From assembly GCF_023715615.1 (NCBI RefSeq), contig NZ_JAMBOM010000001.1, positions 248,001 to 312,000 on the forward strand: a stretch of 64,000 bases of DNA, in the 5' to 3' direction. Positions 41,573 through 50,081 of the stretch are shown here, in pieces. This stretch comes from Sporosarcina aquimarina (GTDB lineage: Bacteria > Bacillota > Bacilli > Bacillales_A > Planococcaceae). Both the position numbers and the translations under genes were made by a program. Each line of letters starts with the position of its first letter. The first letter of the stretch is position 1. The notes below the pieces were generated by a model. The model saw only the letters and a program-made list of their open reading frames with translations, was not told where the DNA came from and made no database searches.

Positions 41573-43081
41573 TTACCCCCGCTTCAACAACCCTACAAAT
41601 CGTCTAAACCCAGCACGGTAAAACACAAACAGCATCCCCGCATACACTACCGCACCGATTGGCACCAATGTCGCCAGCTGCACAATCGGGCCAAAGTTAC
41701 CTAATCCGACAAATACCTTCGCAGTCCAAACAGCCAGTCCCATAATCACAGTAGGGATCAGCACTTGCGGCACCATCCGTCCGAACCGTGCCAGCTCCAC
41801 CTTGCCGAGATCCTTATACACAACAACCATCGACACTGCGAAGAAGTACACACTCACAACGGACGTTGCAATCGCAAGCGCCGGATAACCGAACCGGTCG
41901 ACCAGCAGCCAGTTCATAAGGAAATTGAGCAAAATTGTCGTAACACTGATACGAAATACGACTGCGGTCTTCCCACGCGCGTACATCGACTTCGATAGCA
42001 TGAGCTGCATACCTTGGAATACGATAAACGGTAAGTACAGCATGAGCGCAATATGCGTCTTATGTGTATCGAATGATGTAAATTTCCCGTGCTCGTAAAT
42101 GAATGCAATGACCGAATCTCCGATGACCAACAATCCAGCCGCAATCGGCAACAGTGTCACAAGCGAAATCTCCATTCCGCGGAAAAACGTCTCTTTGAAC
42201 TTTGCACGATCTTCCGTCTGCTCGCTCATGAGCGTGAAAATGATCGCAGCGAGCGTTGTGGCGTAGATCGCATTTGGAATGCTCACAATAAGCGATGCTT
42301 TATCTAAATACGTTACCGAACCTGTACCTGTACTACTCGCAAACGCCTTGTTCACGAACATGTTCACTTGCCCGACTACTGAGTTCAGCAGGGAAGGGAC
42401 GATCATCAGCAAGAACGCATTCCGGAACTTAATATCCATCTTGAATTCCAAACGCCATTTATAATCGGAACGGATCAAGTAATACAGTTGAACGATGACG
42501 CCTAAAATTGTTCCGATGACAAACCCGTATGCTAATGAAAAGATGCCCCATTGTTCGTTGAACAGTACAGCGAAAACGAGCGACATCAGTGTCGCGAGCA
42601 ACTTAGCTACTTGAGAAGGGACGAAAATCCGTCGAGACTGCAAATAGGAGTCCAGCAATCCACTTAACGCAATAGCGGTCATGAACATAAAGAACACTTG
42701 CGTCATCGGAACTGCGACCACCGCGGTCTCCGCAGTCATTTTGCCATATAATAACGGCAAGAAGTAGGGAACCCCTAACCAGCCGATGAAACTGATACCG
42801 ACAAAGATCATCATCGTCCAGTTTAACAGTGCGTTCGCATTATGGTCGCCTGCTTCACCAGATTTCCGGTTCTTGATGTACATCGGTAAGAAAACGTTAT
42901 TAAATCCTGTCGAAATCATTGCAACAACCAATGTGATGAATGCAAATGACAGAGAATATGCATCGGTTTCATGCGAAACGCCGAACTTGGCTCCAACAAT
43001 TGTCTCCCGCACTAACCCGGACAGCTTCAGCACAAGCGCTAACATCGCCGTCCAAAGCGCCGCCTGTTTCAACTTCCCCAT
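41573..43081 (-). CDS. MurJ/MviN-like lipid flippase
   Basis: A 502-residue polytopic membrane protein of the MOP/MVF superfamily, with about 14 predicted helices. The N-terminus has the characteristic KLSGLVRETIVGAKFG, followed by SFAFITLV and a helix NNVFLPMYIKN. Such proteins flip lipid-linked sugars: peptidoglycan lipid II or, in clusters like this, wall-polymer repeat units. I choose the ATG at 43081 (GGAGG, 7 bases upstream); the frame extends 28 codons further but crosses a terminator. Placement next to a glycosyltransferase and csaB suggests export of the SLH-binding polymer precursor. Confidence 0.87.
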   Translation of the reverse strand: MGKLKQAALWTAMLALVLKLSGLVRETIVGAKFGVSHETDAYSLSFAFITLVVAMISTGFNNVFLPMYIKNRKSGEAGDHNANALLNWTMMIFVGISFIGWLGVPYFLPLLYGKMTAETAVVAVPMTQVFFMFMTAIALSGLLDSYLQSRRIFVPSQVAKLLATLMSLVFAVLFNEQWGIFSLAYGFVIGTILGVIVQLYYLIRSDYKWRLEFKMDIKFRNAFLLMIVPSLLNSVVGQVNMFVNKAFASSTGTGSVTYLDKASLIVSIPNAIYATTLAAIIFTLMSEQTEDRAKFKETFFRGMEISLVTLLPIAAGLLVIGDSVIAFIYEHGKFTSFDTHKTHIALMLYLPFIVFQGMQLMLSKSMYARGKTAVVFRISVTTILLNFLMNWLLVDRFGYPALAIATSVVSVYFFAVSMVVVYKDLGKVELARFGRMVPQVLIPTVIMGLAVWTAKVFVGLGNFGPIVQLATLVPIGAVVYAGMLFVFYRAGFRRFVGLLKRG

Positions 43082-43130
43082 AAAAGTCCTCCAATCACGC
43101 GGAAAAATAACGCGTGCTTTGTAAATGACG

Positions 43131-43160
43131 AAAAGCTCCCTGATTCGCACCAGGGAGCTT
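43131..43160 (-). terminator. Terminator between the glycosyltransferase and flippase genes
   Basis: On the reverse strand, AAGCTCCCT and AGGGAGCTT arms are followed by TT; the T-tract is short. Confidence 0.6.
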
Positions 43161-43165
43161 CGCAA

Positions 43166-44341
43166 TCAGTGTTTCAATGCTTTCAAGTAAATGGCTTCGT
43201 ATTTCTCAGCGGCTGCAAAGTGTGAATATTCTTCAATAATCTTAGCACGACCTGCTGCAGCAAGTTGCTCACCGTATGCCGGATCTTCCAACAAACGGAT
43301 CATCGCGTCACTCAACTCTTCCACGTTTTGCTCTTCAACAAGCAAACCATCTTTTCCACTATCAACGATCTCTTTCAGTCCACCGACCGCACAGGCGATC
43401 AACGGAACACCAGAACCCATCGCTTCTAACGCGGAAATCGAAGTTGCTTCTTCAACACCTGCAGAGTAAATCGACGGCACAAGTGCCACGTTCGCGAGTG
43501 CATAATACTGCATCATCACGGAGTGGTCAACTGCACCAAGCATCGTAATATTATCTGATACGCCAAGTTCCGCAGCTTTCTGCTTCATCGGCTCCATCAT
43601 TTCGCCAGTTCCCGCAAATACTACACGCGCATTCGGGAACTTCTCGACGACCGCAGGGAGTGACAGAATCGGATACATGACGCCATTTTTCTTCGTCAAA
43701 CGACGAGGTACGAAGAAAATCAGCTCGTCTTGAGAAAATCCGTATGTATCTCGGAACTCCGCACGACGTTCAATCTCAGGTTTAAAGGACTCGACGTCGA
43801 TGAAATTCTTAATCATATTACCCGTCACGCCAGTTTCTTTTAAAATATATTCCTTGATACGTGTATCGACCGTAATGACTTCGCGTGTCGATTTATAGCC
43901 TTTACGCTCTGCCTCTTGTAGCTCAGCCGCTTCCGGAGAACCTTCAATTACAGAGCCTTTTGAGATCCCTTCAAACGTCAAATAGCCGTGGACCGTACTC
44001 ACAACAGGGACATTCGTTTCAAGTGCAGCAAATGTCGTAAACACGTCTTGAGCGTTAATGATGTCGTATTCCTTCTTCGACACCGCTTCTTTGATCAGAA
44101 TTGCAAGCTCGTCCTGACGACGCTTCAACGTCCATACATAGCCTTTACCTTGCTTCATTTTGTTCAATAAAAACGCAGGGCCACGGACGATTCCGTCACG
44201 CTTCCATTTAGGGACGTCCGTGAACGACACGACATCGACTTCATGTCCGCGTGATTCAAGTCCTGCTTTTAAAGTAGTTAAGTGGACGGACAATCCGCCC
44301 AAATGAGGATAATCATATACAGTTGCCAGTAAAATTTTCAC
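43166..44341 (-). CDS. Family 4 glycosyltransferase
   Basis: A 391-residue GT-B fold glycosyltransferase. The N-terminal domain starts MKILLATVYDYPHLGGLSVH (a glycine-rich acceptor loop). The donor domain has FVPRRLTKKNGVMYPILSLP and the GT4 EX7E motif in EEATSISALEAMGSGVP, with the sugar-nucleotide contact region between. It adds a sugar to a lipid-linked intermediate on the cytoplasmic face. It sits three bases downstream of csaB, in the same operon, so it is most likely part of secondary cell-wall polymer synthesis. The exact sugar is not known. Confidence 0.9.
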   Translation of the reverse strand: MKILLATVYDYPHLGGLSVHLTTLKAGLESRGHEVDVVSFTDVPKWKRDGIVRGPAFLLNKMKQGKGYVWTLKRRQDELAILIKEAVSKKEYDIINAQDVFTTFAALETNVPVVSTVHGYLTFEGISKGSVIEGSPEAAELQEAERKGYKSTREVITVDTRIKEYILKETGVTGNMIKNFIDVESFKPEIERRAEFRDTYGFSQDELIFFVPRRLTKKNGVMYPILSLPAVVEKFPNARVVFAGTGEMMEPMKQKAAELGVSDNITMLGAVDHSVMMQYYALANVALVPSIYSAGVEEATSISALEAMGSGVPLIACAVGGLKEIVDSGKDGLLVEEQNVEELSDAMIRLLEDPAYGEQLAAAGRAKIIEEYSHFAAAEKYEAIYLKALKH

Positions 44342-44344
44342 CGG

Positions 44345-45466
44345 TTAACGGCCTCCATTCAAAAACTGTTCCCGCAGTAAATCTACATTGCGGATTGCTT
44401 CGCTTCGTAATACCTGGACGTTCGGTTCCATCTTTTGTTTCACGGATTCGCTGTTGTCGAGTGCGTAAATGGCTTGCTCTAACAATCCTTCTTTTGTGAA
44501 TGAACCTAGTTCAAACGAATGCTCCCACATCCCCGAACGTTTCAAGAAACTCTCGACTTTACGGTCATAGCTCAATCCAACGTGAGGGACATTCGACAAC
44601 GCTGCGAAGATTAGCGCATGCAAGCGAAGCGCAATCGTCAAGTCTGTCTGTTCAATGAAGTTATAGAACTGATTCGGCGTGAAGTGCTCACCAAGAATCT
44701 TCGTCTGATCCGCATGCTTCATAAGAGCTTGTACTTTCTTCGATACGTTCGTATCATATGGCGGCTCCATAGGTACGAATACAGGAGTAACCTTCCGTTG
44801 TTCAATCAATTCATCCAACGTCCACGCTAACTTCTCGATATACGCATCTTCATGCTCAAACCAAGGACGTGGTGCAACCGCAACTAAACATTCGTCACCA
44901 GTTAAGTCGAGTGAATCATAAGCGGAAGTATCTTCATCCGGTTTGAATGCAAACACGATATCAGCAGTGACAACAGTCTCTGGCTTCGTAACTCCCAAGT
45001 TCTCTAAGTAAGTCTTAGAATACTCGTCTCGAACTGTTACAAAGTCTGCTTTATTCGCAAGACCTTTCATTAACGTCTTCCCCCAGTTACTTGTTACAGG
45101 ACCAATCCCTTGAGAGAAGAACATTACCTTCGTTCCACAAAGCTTCGCGAGTAATACGATCAGTAAGTAGTAGGGAAGGGGACCGAACAGAAACTTCGTC
45201 GGGTACGTGTCTTGCAACAACCCACCGCCTCCGGAAATCAGCAAGTCCGCTTTCCGAAGAGCTTTCACTTTCTCCTTGTTTCCATGACGCCATCCACGAT
45301 ACACAGCAGAAACGCTATGATCCGATGCCGTCTTCTCCGGTGACAATGAAAACACCGTAATCTCCGGGTTATCCAGTTCTGCACGCAAGTTGTCGATGAT
45401 GGCTTTCAGAATCGCCTCATCCCCTGTATTTCCTAATCCGTAAAAACCGGACAGTACAATTTTCAA
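44345..45466 (-). CDS. csaB: Polysaccharide pyruvyl transferase CsaB
   Basis: A 373-residue pyruvyltransferase that adds a ketal-linked pyruvate to the secondary cell-wall polymer, the ligand of SLH domains (established in Bacillus anthracis and Paenibacillus). Motifs are SGFYGLGNTGDEAIL at the start, LLISGGGGLLQD, FFSQGIGPV, RDEYSKTYLENLG and the late IALRLHALIFAA (conserved R-x-H). The ATG has AAGGAGG upstream on the reverse strand. It is the first gene of an operon with a GT4 gene. This gene links the many SLH proteins in the window functionally: without it their anchoring should fail. Confidence 0.93.
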   Translation of the reverse strand: MKIVLSGFYGLGNTGDEAILKAIIDNLRAELDNPEITVFSLSPEKTASDHSVSAVYRGWRHGNKEKVKALRKADLLISGGGGLLQDTYPTKFLFGPLPYYLLIVLLAKLCGTKVMFFSQGIGPVTSNWGKTLMKGLANKADFVTVRDEYSKTYLENLGVTKPETVVTADIVFAFKPDEDTSAYDSLDLTGDECLVAVAPRPWFEHEDAYIEKLAWTLDELIEQRKVTPVFVPMEPPYDTNVSKKVQALMKHADQTKILGEHFTPNQFYNFIEQTDLTIALRLHALIFAALSNVPHVGLSYDRKVESFLKRSGMWEHSFELGSFTKEGLLEQAIYALDNSESVKQKMEPNVQVLRSEAIRNVDLLREQFLNGGR

Positions 45467-45500
45467 TGGAAAATCCTCCTTAGATATATATGTAGACGGT

Positions 45501-45632
45501 GTTGCTCTGCGCTGCAGACGGACGCTTCCGCGGGCTCTATCTCAGCCTCCTCGCTCGCTGCGCTCTCTGTGGGGTCTTCGATCTTCGCTGATTCCGCAGG
45601 AGTCGCCGTCTTCCGCTTCGATCAACGGTGCT
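45501..45632. repeat. Long dispersed repeat C, copy 2
   Basis: GC-rich 130 bp with GCAGACGGACGCTTCCGCGG, CAGCCTCCTCGCTCGCTGCG and GGGGTCTTCGATCTTCGCTG. It is in the intergenic space between the divergent csaB and tagA genes, with an inverted partner (copy 3) just beyond. Confidence 0.8.
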
Positions 45633-45660
45633 TGTTAAATATGACGTCTAACTACTCACA

Positions 45661-45790
45661 TAGGTTTGCGGCAGCGTCCGCTCGACTCCTGAGGGATCAG
45701 CGAAGGCTTAAGACCCTGGACTGAGCAAAGCGAGGGAAGCGGCTTAAGTCAAGCCCCTAGGAAAGCGAGCGGTAAGCAGCCGCAAACCGT
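45661..45790. repeat. Long dispersed repeat C, copy 3, bounded by a 10-bp inverted repeat
   Basis: The inverse of copy 2: GACTCCTGAGGGATCAGCGA, AAGACCCTGGACTGAGCAAA and CCCTAGGAAAGCGAGCGG. It starts with GGTTTGCGGC (45663-45672) and ends with the exact reverse complement GCCGCAAACC (45779-45788), like a small inverted-repeat element. Confidence 0.8.
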
Positions 45791-45903
45791 GCCAAAGTTA
45801 TCACATTATAGTAGAAAATAACCTAAAATAATAAACCTGAGTTCGCACACTATCGGGCTAATTTTAGCACTATCTGAACAGGCTGTGCAAGCTGTTGTGG
45901 TTT

Positions 45904-45913
45904 CTGCTATACT
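45904..45913 (+). promoter_or_regulatory. Extended -10 promoter of the tagA-like gene
   Basis: TGCTATACT (TG-N-TATACT) lies 41 bases before the preferred ATG; the -35 region (GTGCAA, 45885-45890) is weak, as is usual with extended -10 elements. It rules out the earlier in-frame start at 45885. Confidence 0.5.
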
Positions 45914-45953
45914 AAGACAATTGAAAGTAGCAACTGAGTGGGGGCACCCGAAG

Positions 45954-46673
45954 ATGAAAGAGAGTTATTTAGGCGTGAACGTATCGCCTTTGACATACGA
46001 AGGAATCATCGAAGAAATTCGTATACGCATGAGCAACAACGAACAATCGACAATCATCGCAGTCAACCCAGAAAAGGTCATGACCGCGCAAAAAGATCCA
46101 CAAGTACGCGACCTTATCAACGGTGCTACGTTCCAAATTGCGGACGGCGTCGGGATTTTGCTTGCGTCGAAATTGAAAAAGGGCACGATTACATCCCGCG
46201 TAACTGGGGTAGACATGATGGCGCGCCTTTTAAAATTTGCAGCAGACGATCAGCAACCGATCTATCTATATGGCGCAAAAAAAGAAGTCGTAGAAAAAGC
46301 AGCAGCCAATATCCAAAAAGACTATCCAGGAATTCCGATTGCAGGAATGACGGATGGCTATGAACAAGACGAAGAAGCGCTCGTCCAACGCATCCACGAC
46401 AGTGGCGCACGAATCCTATTCGTCGCATTAGGAAGTCCGAAACAAGAATTGTGGATTCGTCGCAACATGGAACGACTCCAAAACGTCCTAGTATTTCAAG
46501 GTGTCGGTGGCAGTTTTGATGTGTTCTCAGGAACCGTTAAACGTGCACCGTCCTTTTTTAGGAAAACGGGCACGGAATGGTTCTACCGACTGTGCAGCGA
46601 TCCTAAACGAATTAAACGGCAACTCAACTTGCCACGCTTTCTAGTACGTGTGTTAACGGACAAATCGCAGTAA
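45954..46673 (+). CDS. tagA: WecG/TagA/CpsF family glycosyltransferase
   Basis: A 239-residue GT26 enzyme, typically transferring N-acetylmannosamine (or its uronate) from UDP to undecaprenyl-PP-GlcNAc, the linkage step of wall teichoic acid or wall polymer. Signature elements are NPEKVMTAQKDPQVRDLING, ADGVGILLASKL, and GSPKQELWIRRN, ending VFQGVGGSFDVFSG with RAPSFFRKTGTEWFYRL. The ATG at 45954 is preferred over an in-frame start at 45885, since GGGGG lies about 10 bases before it and a promoter -10 element precedes it. The next gene makes UDP-ManNAcA, so a ManNAcA-containing polymer is plausible. Confidence 0.9.
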   Translation: MKESYLGVNVSPLTYEGIIEEIRIRMSNNEQSTIIAVNPEKVMTAQKDPQVRDLINGATFQIADGVGILLASKLKKGTITSRVTGVDMMARLLKFAADDQQPIYLYGAKKEVVEKAAANIQKDYPGIPIAGMTDGYEQDEEALVQRIHDSGARILFVALGSPKQELWIRRNMERLQNVLVFQGVGGSFDVFSGTVKRAPSFFRKTGTEWFYRLCSDPKRIKRQLNLPRFLVRVLTDKSQ

Positions 46674-46714
46674 GCATTACACTACTTATTATTGAAGGAA
46701 AGAGGCAAACTCCA

Positions 46715-47989
46715 ATGAAAAAAAGCATTTGTATCGTAGGTCTTGGCTATATTGGACTCCCAACTGCCGTAATGTTTTCCAATCACGGCCACCAAGTACA
46801 CGGCGTCGACATTAACGAACCCGTTGTAAAGAAAATTAGTAACAAAGAGTTACATATAGAAGAGAATGGACTTCAAGAGTATTTGAACGAAGCAATCGAC
46901 AGCGGCATGTTAACAGTATCGACAACGCCACAAAAAGCGGACGTCTTCATCCTTGCAGTTCCGTCACCAATCAAACCAGACAAAACAGCAAATCTCGAAT
47001 ACATCCGTTCAGCGGCAAAATCAATTGCACCGTTTGTCGAAAAAGGAAACCTAGTCATCTTAGAGTCAACGGTTCCACCAAAGACCGTGCAAGATATCGT
47101 AATCCCTGAACTCGTTCCAACAGGATTGGAAATCGGGACTGACATTCTCGTATCCCATTCACCTGAACGCGTCATCCCAGGTAAAGTATTCGAAGAACTC
47201 GTGACAAACGACCGAATCATCGGCGGAGTAAACAAAGAATCAGCTCGTGCAACATCAGAGCTATACCGCTCATTCGTCAAAGGGCAACTTCACGAAACAG
47301 ATGATACAACTGCAGAACTAGTTAAAGTTATGGAAAACACATACCGCGACGTTAACATCGCATTTGCCAATGAACTTGCGAAACTTGCAGAAACAATCGA
47401 TGTCGACATTTGGGAAGCGATTCGTCTTGCGAACTTCCACCCAAGAGTCAACATTCACCAGCCTGGACCAGGTGTAGGCGGACACTGTATCGCAGTAGAC
47501 CCATGGTTCCTAGTTGAATTAAATCCGGAACTTGCCAAGCTGATCCACCTTTCACGTACAACAAACGACGGCATGCCAGAATACACAGCGCAACTCACTG
47601 TAGATCTGTTGTCAGCATTGAACGCGGAACATCCGAAAGTGGCTGTACTAGGACTAGCCTTCAAAGGCAACATCGACGACATGCGCGAAAGCCCATCACT
47701 AGACGTCATCGAACAAATGACAGAAAAAGGCCTAACCGTCTCAGCATACGACCCACACATTAAAGTCAACAACATCGACGTGCAAACACAAAACCTAGAC
47801 GAAGCCCTAAAAGACGCATCAGCAGTCGTTATCCTAACAAGCCACGACAGCTTCAAACAACTCGACCCAGCAAAAGTAGGCGAACTCATGAAGGACAAAC
47901 TCCTCATAGACGCCAAAAACTGCATTGAGCGTAAGAAGTGGGAAGACGCTGGATTTAGAACTCATGTACTAGGGAACTCGAAGAACTAA
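46715..47989 (+). CDS. UDP-N-acetyl-D-mannosamine dehydrogenase (WecC-like)
   Basis: A 424-residue NAD-dependent nucleotide-sugar dehydrogenase that oxidises UDP-ManNAc to UDP-ManNAc-uronate (WecC type), or a related UDP-sugar. The N-terminal Rossmann motif is VGLGYIGLPTAVMFSNHGHQ, the middle helix contains HSPERVIPGK, and the catalytic Cys is in GPGVGGHCIAVDPWF. The C-terminal UDP-binding domain has LGLAFKGNIDDMRESPS. GGAAAGAGG precedes the ATG. It follows tagA by about 40 bases in the same direction. Substrate is by analogy: with a TagA/WecG partner, ManNAc is the likeliest sugar. Confidence 0.88.
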   Translation: MKKSICIVGLGYIGLPTAVMFSNHGHQVHGVDINEPVVKKISNKELHIEENGLQEYLNEAIDSGMLTVSTTPQKADVFILAVPSPIKPDKTANLEYIRSAAKSIAPFVEKGNLVILESTVPPKTVQDIVIPELVPTGLEIGTDILVSHSPERVIPGKVFEELVTNDRIIGGVNKESARATSELYRSFVKGQLHETDDTTAELVKVMENTYRDVNIAFANELAKLAETIDVDIWEAIRLANFHPRVNIHQPGPGVGGHCIAVDPWFLVELNPELAKLIHLSRTTNDGMPEYTAQLTVDLLSALNAEHPKVAVLGLAFKGNIDDMRESPSLDVIEQMTEKGLTVSAYDPHIKVNNIDVQTQNLDEALKDASAVVILTSHDSFKQLDPAKVGELMKDKLLIDAKNCIERKKWEDAGFRTHVLGNSKN

Positions 47990-48002
47990 TCATATATCTT
48001 GA

Positions 48003-48205
48003 GCACGTTGGTCTGCGCTGCAGGCGGACGCTTTCCGAGGGGCTCGACTTCAGCCTCCTCGACGCTTCGCTTCTGCGGGGTCTTCAGTCCTTCGCTGATC
48101 CCTCCGTAGTCGTTTTTGCCGCGGGCTCACAGGATGTGAGTTATGCAACCGTTGCCGCAGGACGCGGCGTACTTAGGTTGCCTTCCGCTCCGATCAACTA
48201 AGTAA
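48003..48205. repeat. Long dispersed repeat C, copy 4
   Basis: GC-rich 200 bp with GGCGGACGCTTTCCGAGGGG, CAGCCTCCTCGACGCTTCGC, TGCGGGGTCTTCAGTCCTTC and a module GTTATGCAACCGTTGCCGCA that also occurs, inverted, in copy 1. It separates the dehydrogenase gene from the polymerase-like gene. Confidence 0.8.
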
Positions 48206-48273
48206 CCTGCAATTATCTAATCTTATATAAAAAAGATTAAACTAAACCATATACGAAAGAGGAACCTGCCCCA

Positions 48274-49686
48274 ATGGAACTTAACCGACACAACATCATG
48301 CTTGCGCTAGTCGCCTTCGTCATGATCCAACCGATCATCGACGTCCTAACGACAGCGTCGCTCTTGTTCATCGACCTTCCGTTGACGCTCGGCGTCATCA
48401 TTCGTCTCGCCTATCTAGCCATAATGGCAATCTGGATCGTCAACGAATCACGGAAAAGCAAACGTGCCAGACTTTACTTACTCTACCTATCAGGTCTAGC
48501 CGTATTTGTAATCATCAACTTTATTGTTGGCTACACCGTCAAAGAACCATTCTATATGATGCAAGAGTTGACCTACTACACAAAAGTCGTCTACTTCCAT
48601 GTACTGCTCTTTGGTTTCATATTATTACTAGAATCGATGAAAAAAGAAGATGGCTCCGACAATGCTCGACAGCTCGTCAACTATTTTCTGATCGCATCAC
48701 TCACAATCAGCGTTGTATTCATCATCGCTCATCTAACTGGCACGAGCATGGCAAACTATGCACGCTCGAAAGAAGGATGGACCGGCTGGTTCTATGCAGG
48801 AAACGAGATTGGTGCTTCGATGTCGATGTTACTACCAATCACAGCACTCTTTGCAGTCTATAAAACAACAACAACTAGAAAACTATTGCATTGGTTGCCA
48901 TTTGTCTTGCTATCAGTAGCAATGCTCGGACTTGGAACAAAGGTCGGTTATGGCGGAATCTTGATCGTGTTATTGAGTATCTTCTTCGGAAGTCTACTAT
49001 TACTCATTACGACAAAAGAATATCCAGCTCGACAACGCGTCAAAGCCAATTCGTTCATTTCTTTAATTCTATTAATCGTGCTCATTGTGGCCACACCGTT
49101 TACACCAGTATTCGGCAATATGTATGCCCACCTCGACATTCTTGGGATTTCACTCGAAAAGCCACCTGTCGAACTAGATGACGATGGAAACGAAATACCG
49201 CCTGAAGATGGGGAAGAAGACGAACCGCTCATTACAGGCGAGCAATTCGAAAATCTAGTATTTAGTAGTCGAGAAACCTATAAAGCAAATTATGTAGAGC
49301 AGTTCAAAGACGCTCCAATCAGTCAAAAACTATTTGGAATGGGCTTTGCAGGAAACTATGATGCACCAGCACCGCACAAACCATTGAAAATGATCGAGAT
49401 GGATTTCCATGACTGGTTCTTCTCGTTTGGAATACTCGGCTTCATTTATATGGTCGCGCCAATTATTTGGTTTGCAGGTAGTTTCATCGTGAAACTAGTT
49501 ATGAATTTAAAACAAAACTTTAATTACTTTAGTATCCTTACAGGAATCTCCTTCTTGGTCGGGATCGGCATCAGTTATACAGCTGGTCACGTTCTTACAG
49601 CGCCGTCTGTGTCAATCTGGTTAGCATTCCTGTTAGCTGTTGTTACAGTAGTTTCCCGCGATGGCAAGATACGACCTGAATTGTGA
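48274..49686 (+). CDS. O-antigen ligase/polymerase-like membrane protein
   Basis: A 470-residue polytopic membrane protein with about 11-12 predicted helices and one large external loop (about residues 295-365) rich in Asp/Glu/Pro (ELDDDGNEIPPEDGEEDEPL). The overall topology and the motif HDWFFSFGILGFIYM near the loop end resemble the Wzy/O-antigen ligase (Wzy_C) family, which polymerises or ligates lipid-linked sugars outside the membrane. Its place after tagA and the UDP-ManNAc dehydrogenase suggests polymerisation or attachment of the wall polymer. Family assignment is by topology and context. Confidence 0.75.
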   Translation: MELNRHNIMLALVAFVMIQPIIDVLTTASLLFIDLPLTLGVIIRLAYLAIMAIWIVNESRKSKRARLYLLYLSGLAVFVIINFIVGYTVKEPFYMMQELTYYTKVVYFHVLLFGFILLLESMKKEDGSDNARQLVNYFLIASLTISVVFIIAHLTGTSMANYARSKEGWTGWFYAGNEIGASMSMLLPITALFAVYKTTTTRKLLHWLPFVLLSVAMLGLGTKVGYGGILIVLLSIFFGSLLLLITTKEYPARQRVKANSFISLILLIVLIVATPFTPVFGNMYAHLDILGISLEKPPVELDDDGNEIPPEDGEEDEPLITGEQFENLVFSSRETYKANYVEQFKDAPISQKLFGMGFAGNYDAPAPHKPLKMIEMDFHDWFFSFGILGFIYMVAPIIWFAGSFIVKLVMNLKQNFNYFSILTGISFLVGIGISYTAGHVLTAPSVSIWLAFLLAVVTVVSRDGKIRPEL

Positions 49687-49694
49687 ACAAATTT

Positions 49695-49737
49695 AAAACA
49701 GCCCCGAATCTGTATTTTTCGATTCGGGGCTGTTTTA
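49695..49737 (+). terminator. Terminator of the wall-polymer genes
   Basis: AAAACAGCCCCGAATC and GATTCGGGGCTGTTTT form a perfect 16-bp stem with a 10-base loop. It isolates the S-layer gene from upstream transcription. Confidence 0.9.
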
Positions 49738-49803
49738 ATGTAGGTAGTGAAAAAGAAATTTAAAAATGTCTGGGAATTATTAGAAAGTGAAAAAGTAATT
49801 CTA

Positions 49804-50009
49804 TTACAGTCAGGACAACGTTTTGAAGTATAATAGATACATAAAATATGTTTTGTAACGAAATAGAAATGTTTAAAGACTCTTCAAACGGGTTGCAATC
49901 GATTTGGGGATATGTATAATAGAATAAGAGTTAAATTATAACTATTTGTCTGTAATTCTTGAAATCTTTTTGAAGATTTGTAGATTTATAGAGAAAGTGA
50001 TGTTATAGT
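49804..50009 (+). promoter_or_regulatory. Multiple promoter elements in the long leader of the S-layer gene
   Basis: Three candidates lie in the 340-base leader. P1: TTACAG (49804-49809) and TATAAT (49829-49834). P2: TTGCAA (49893-49898), 16 bases, perfect TATAAT (49915-49920), the best match. P3: TGT-TATAGT extended -10 (50001-50009). Stacked promoters and a long AT-rich leader are typical of S-layer genes, which need high, stable expression. Confidence 0.5.
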
Positions 50010-50081
50010 TAAACTGTGCTTTACCATTGGTGGAAACATCAATAAAATTGGATTACCTAAAACAGGGAGGAATACTACACA

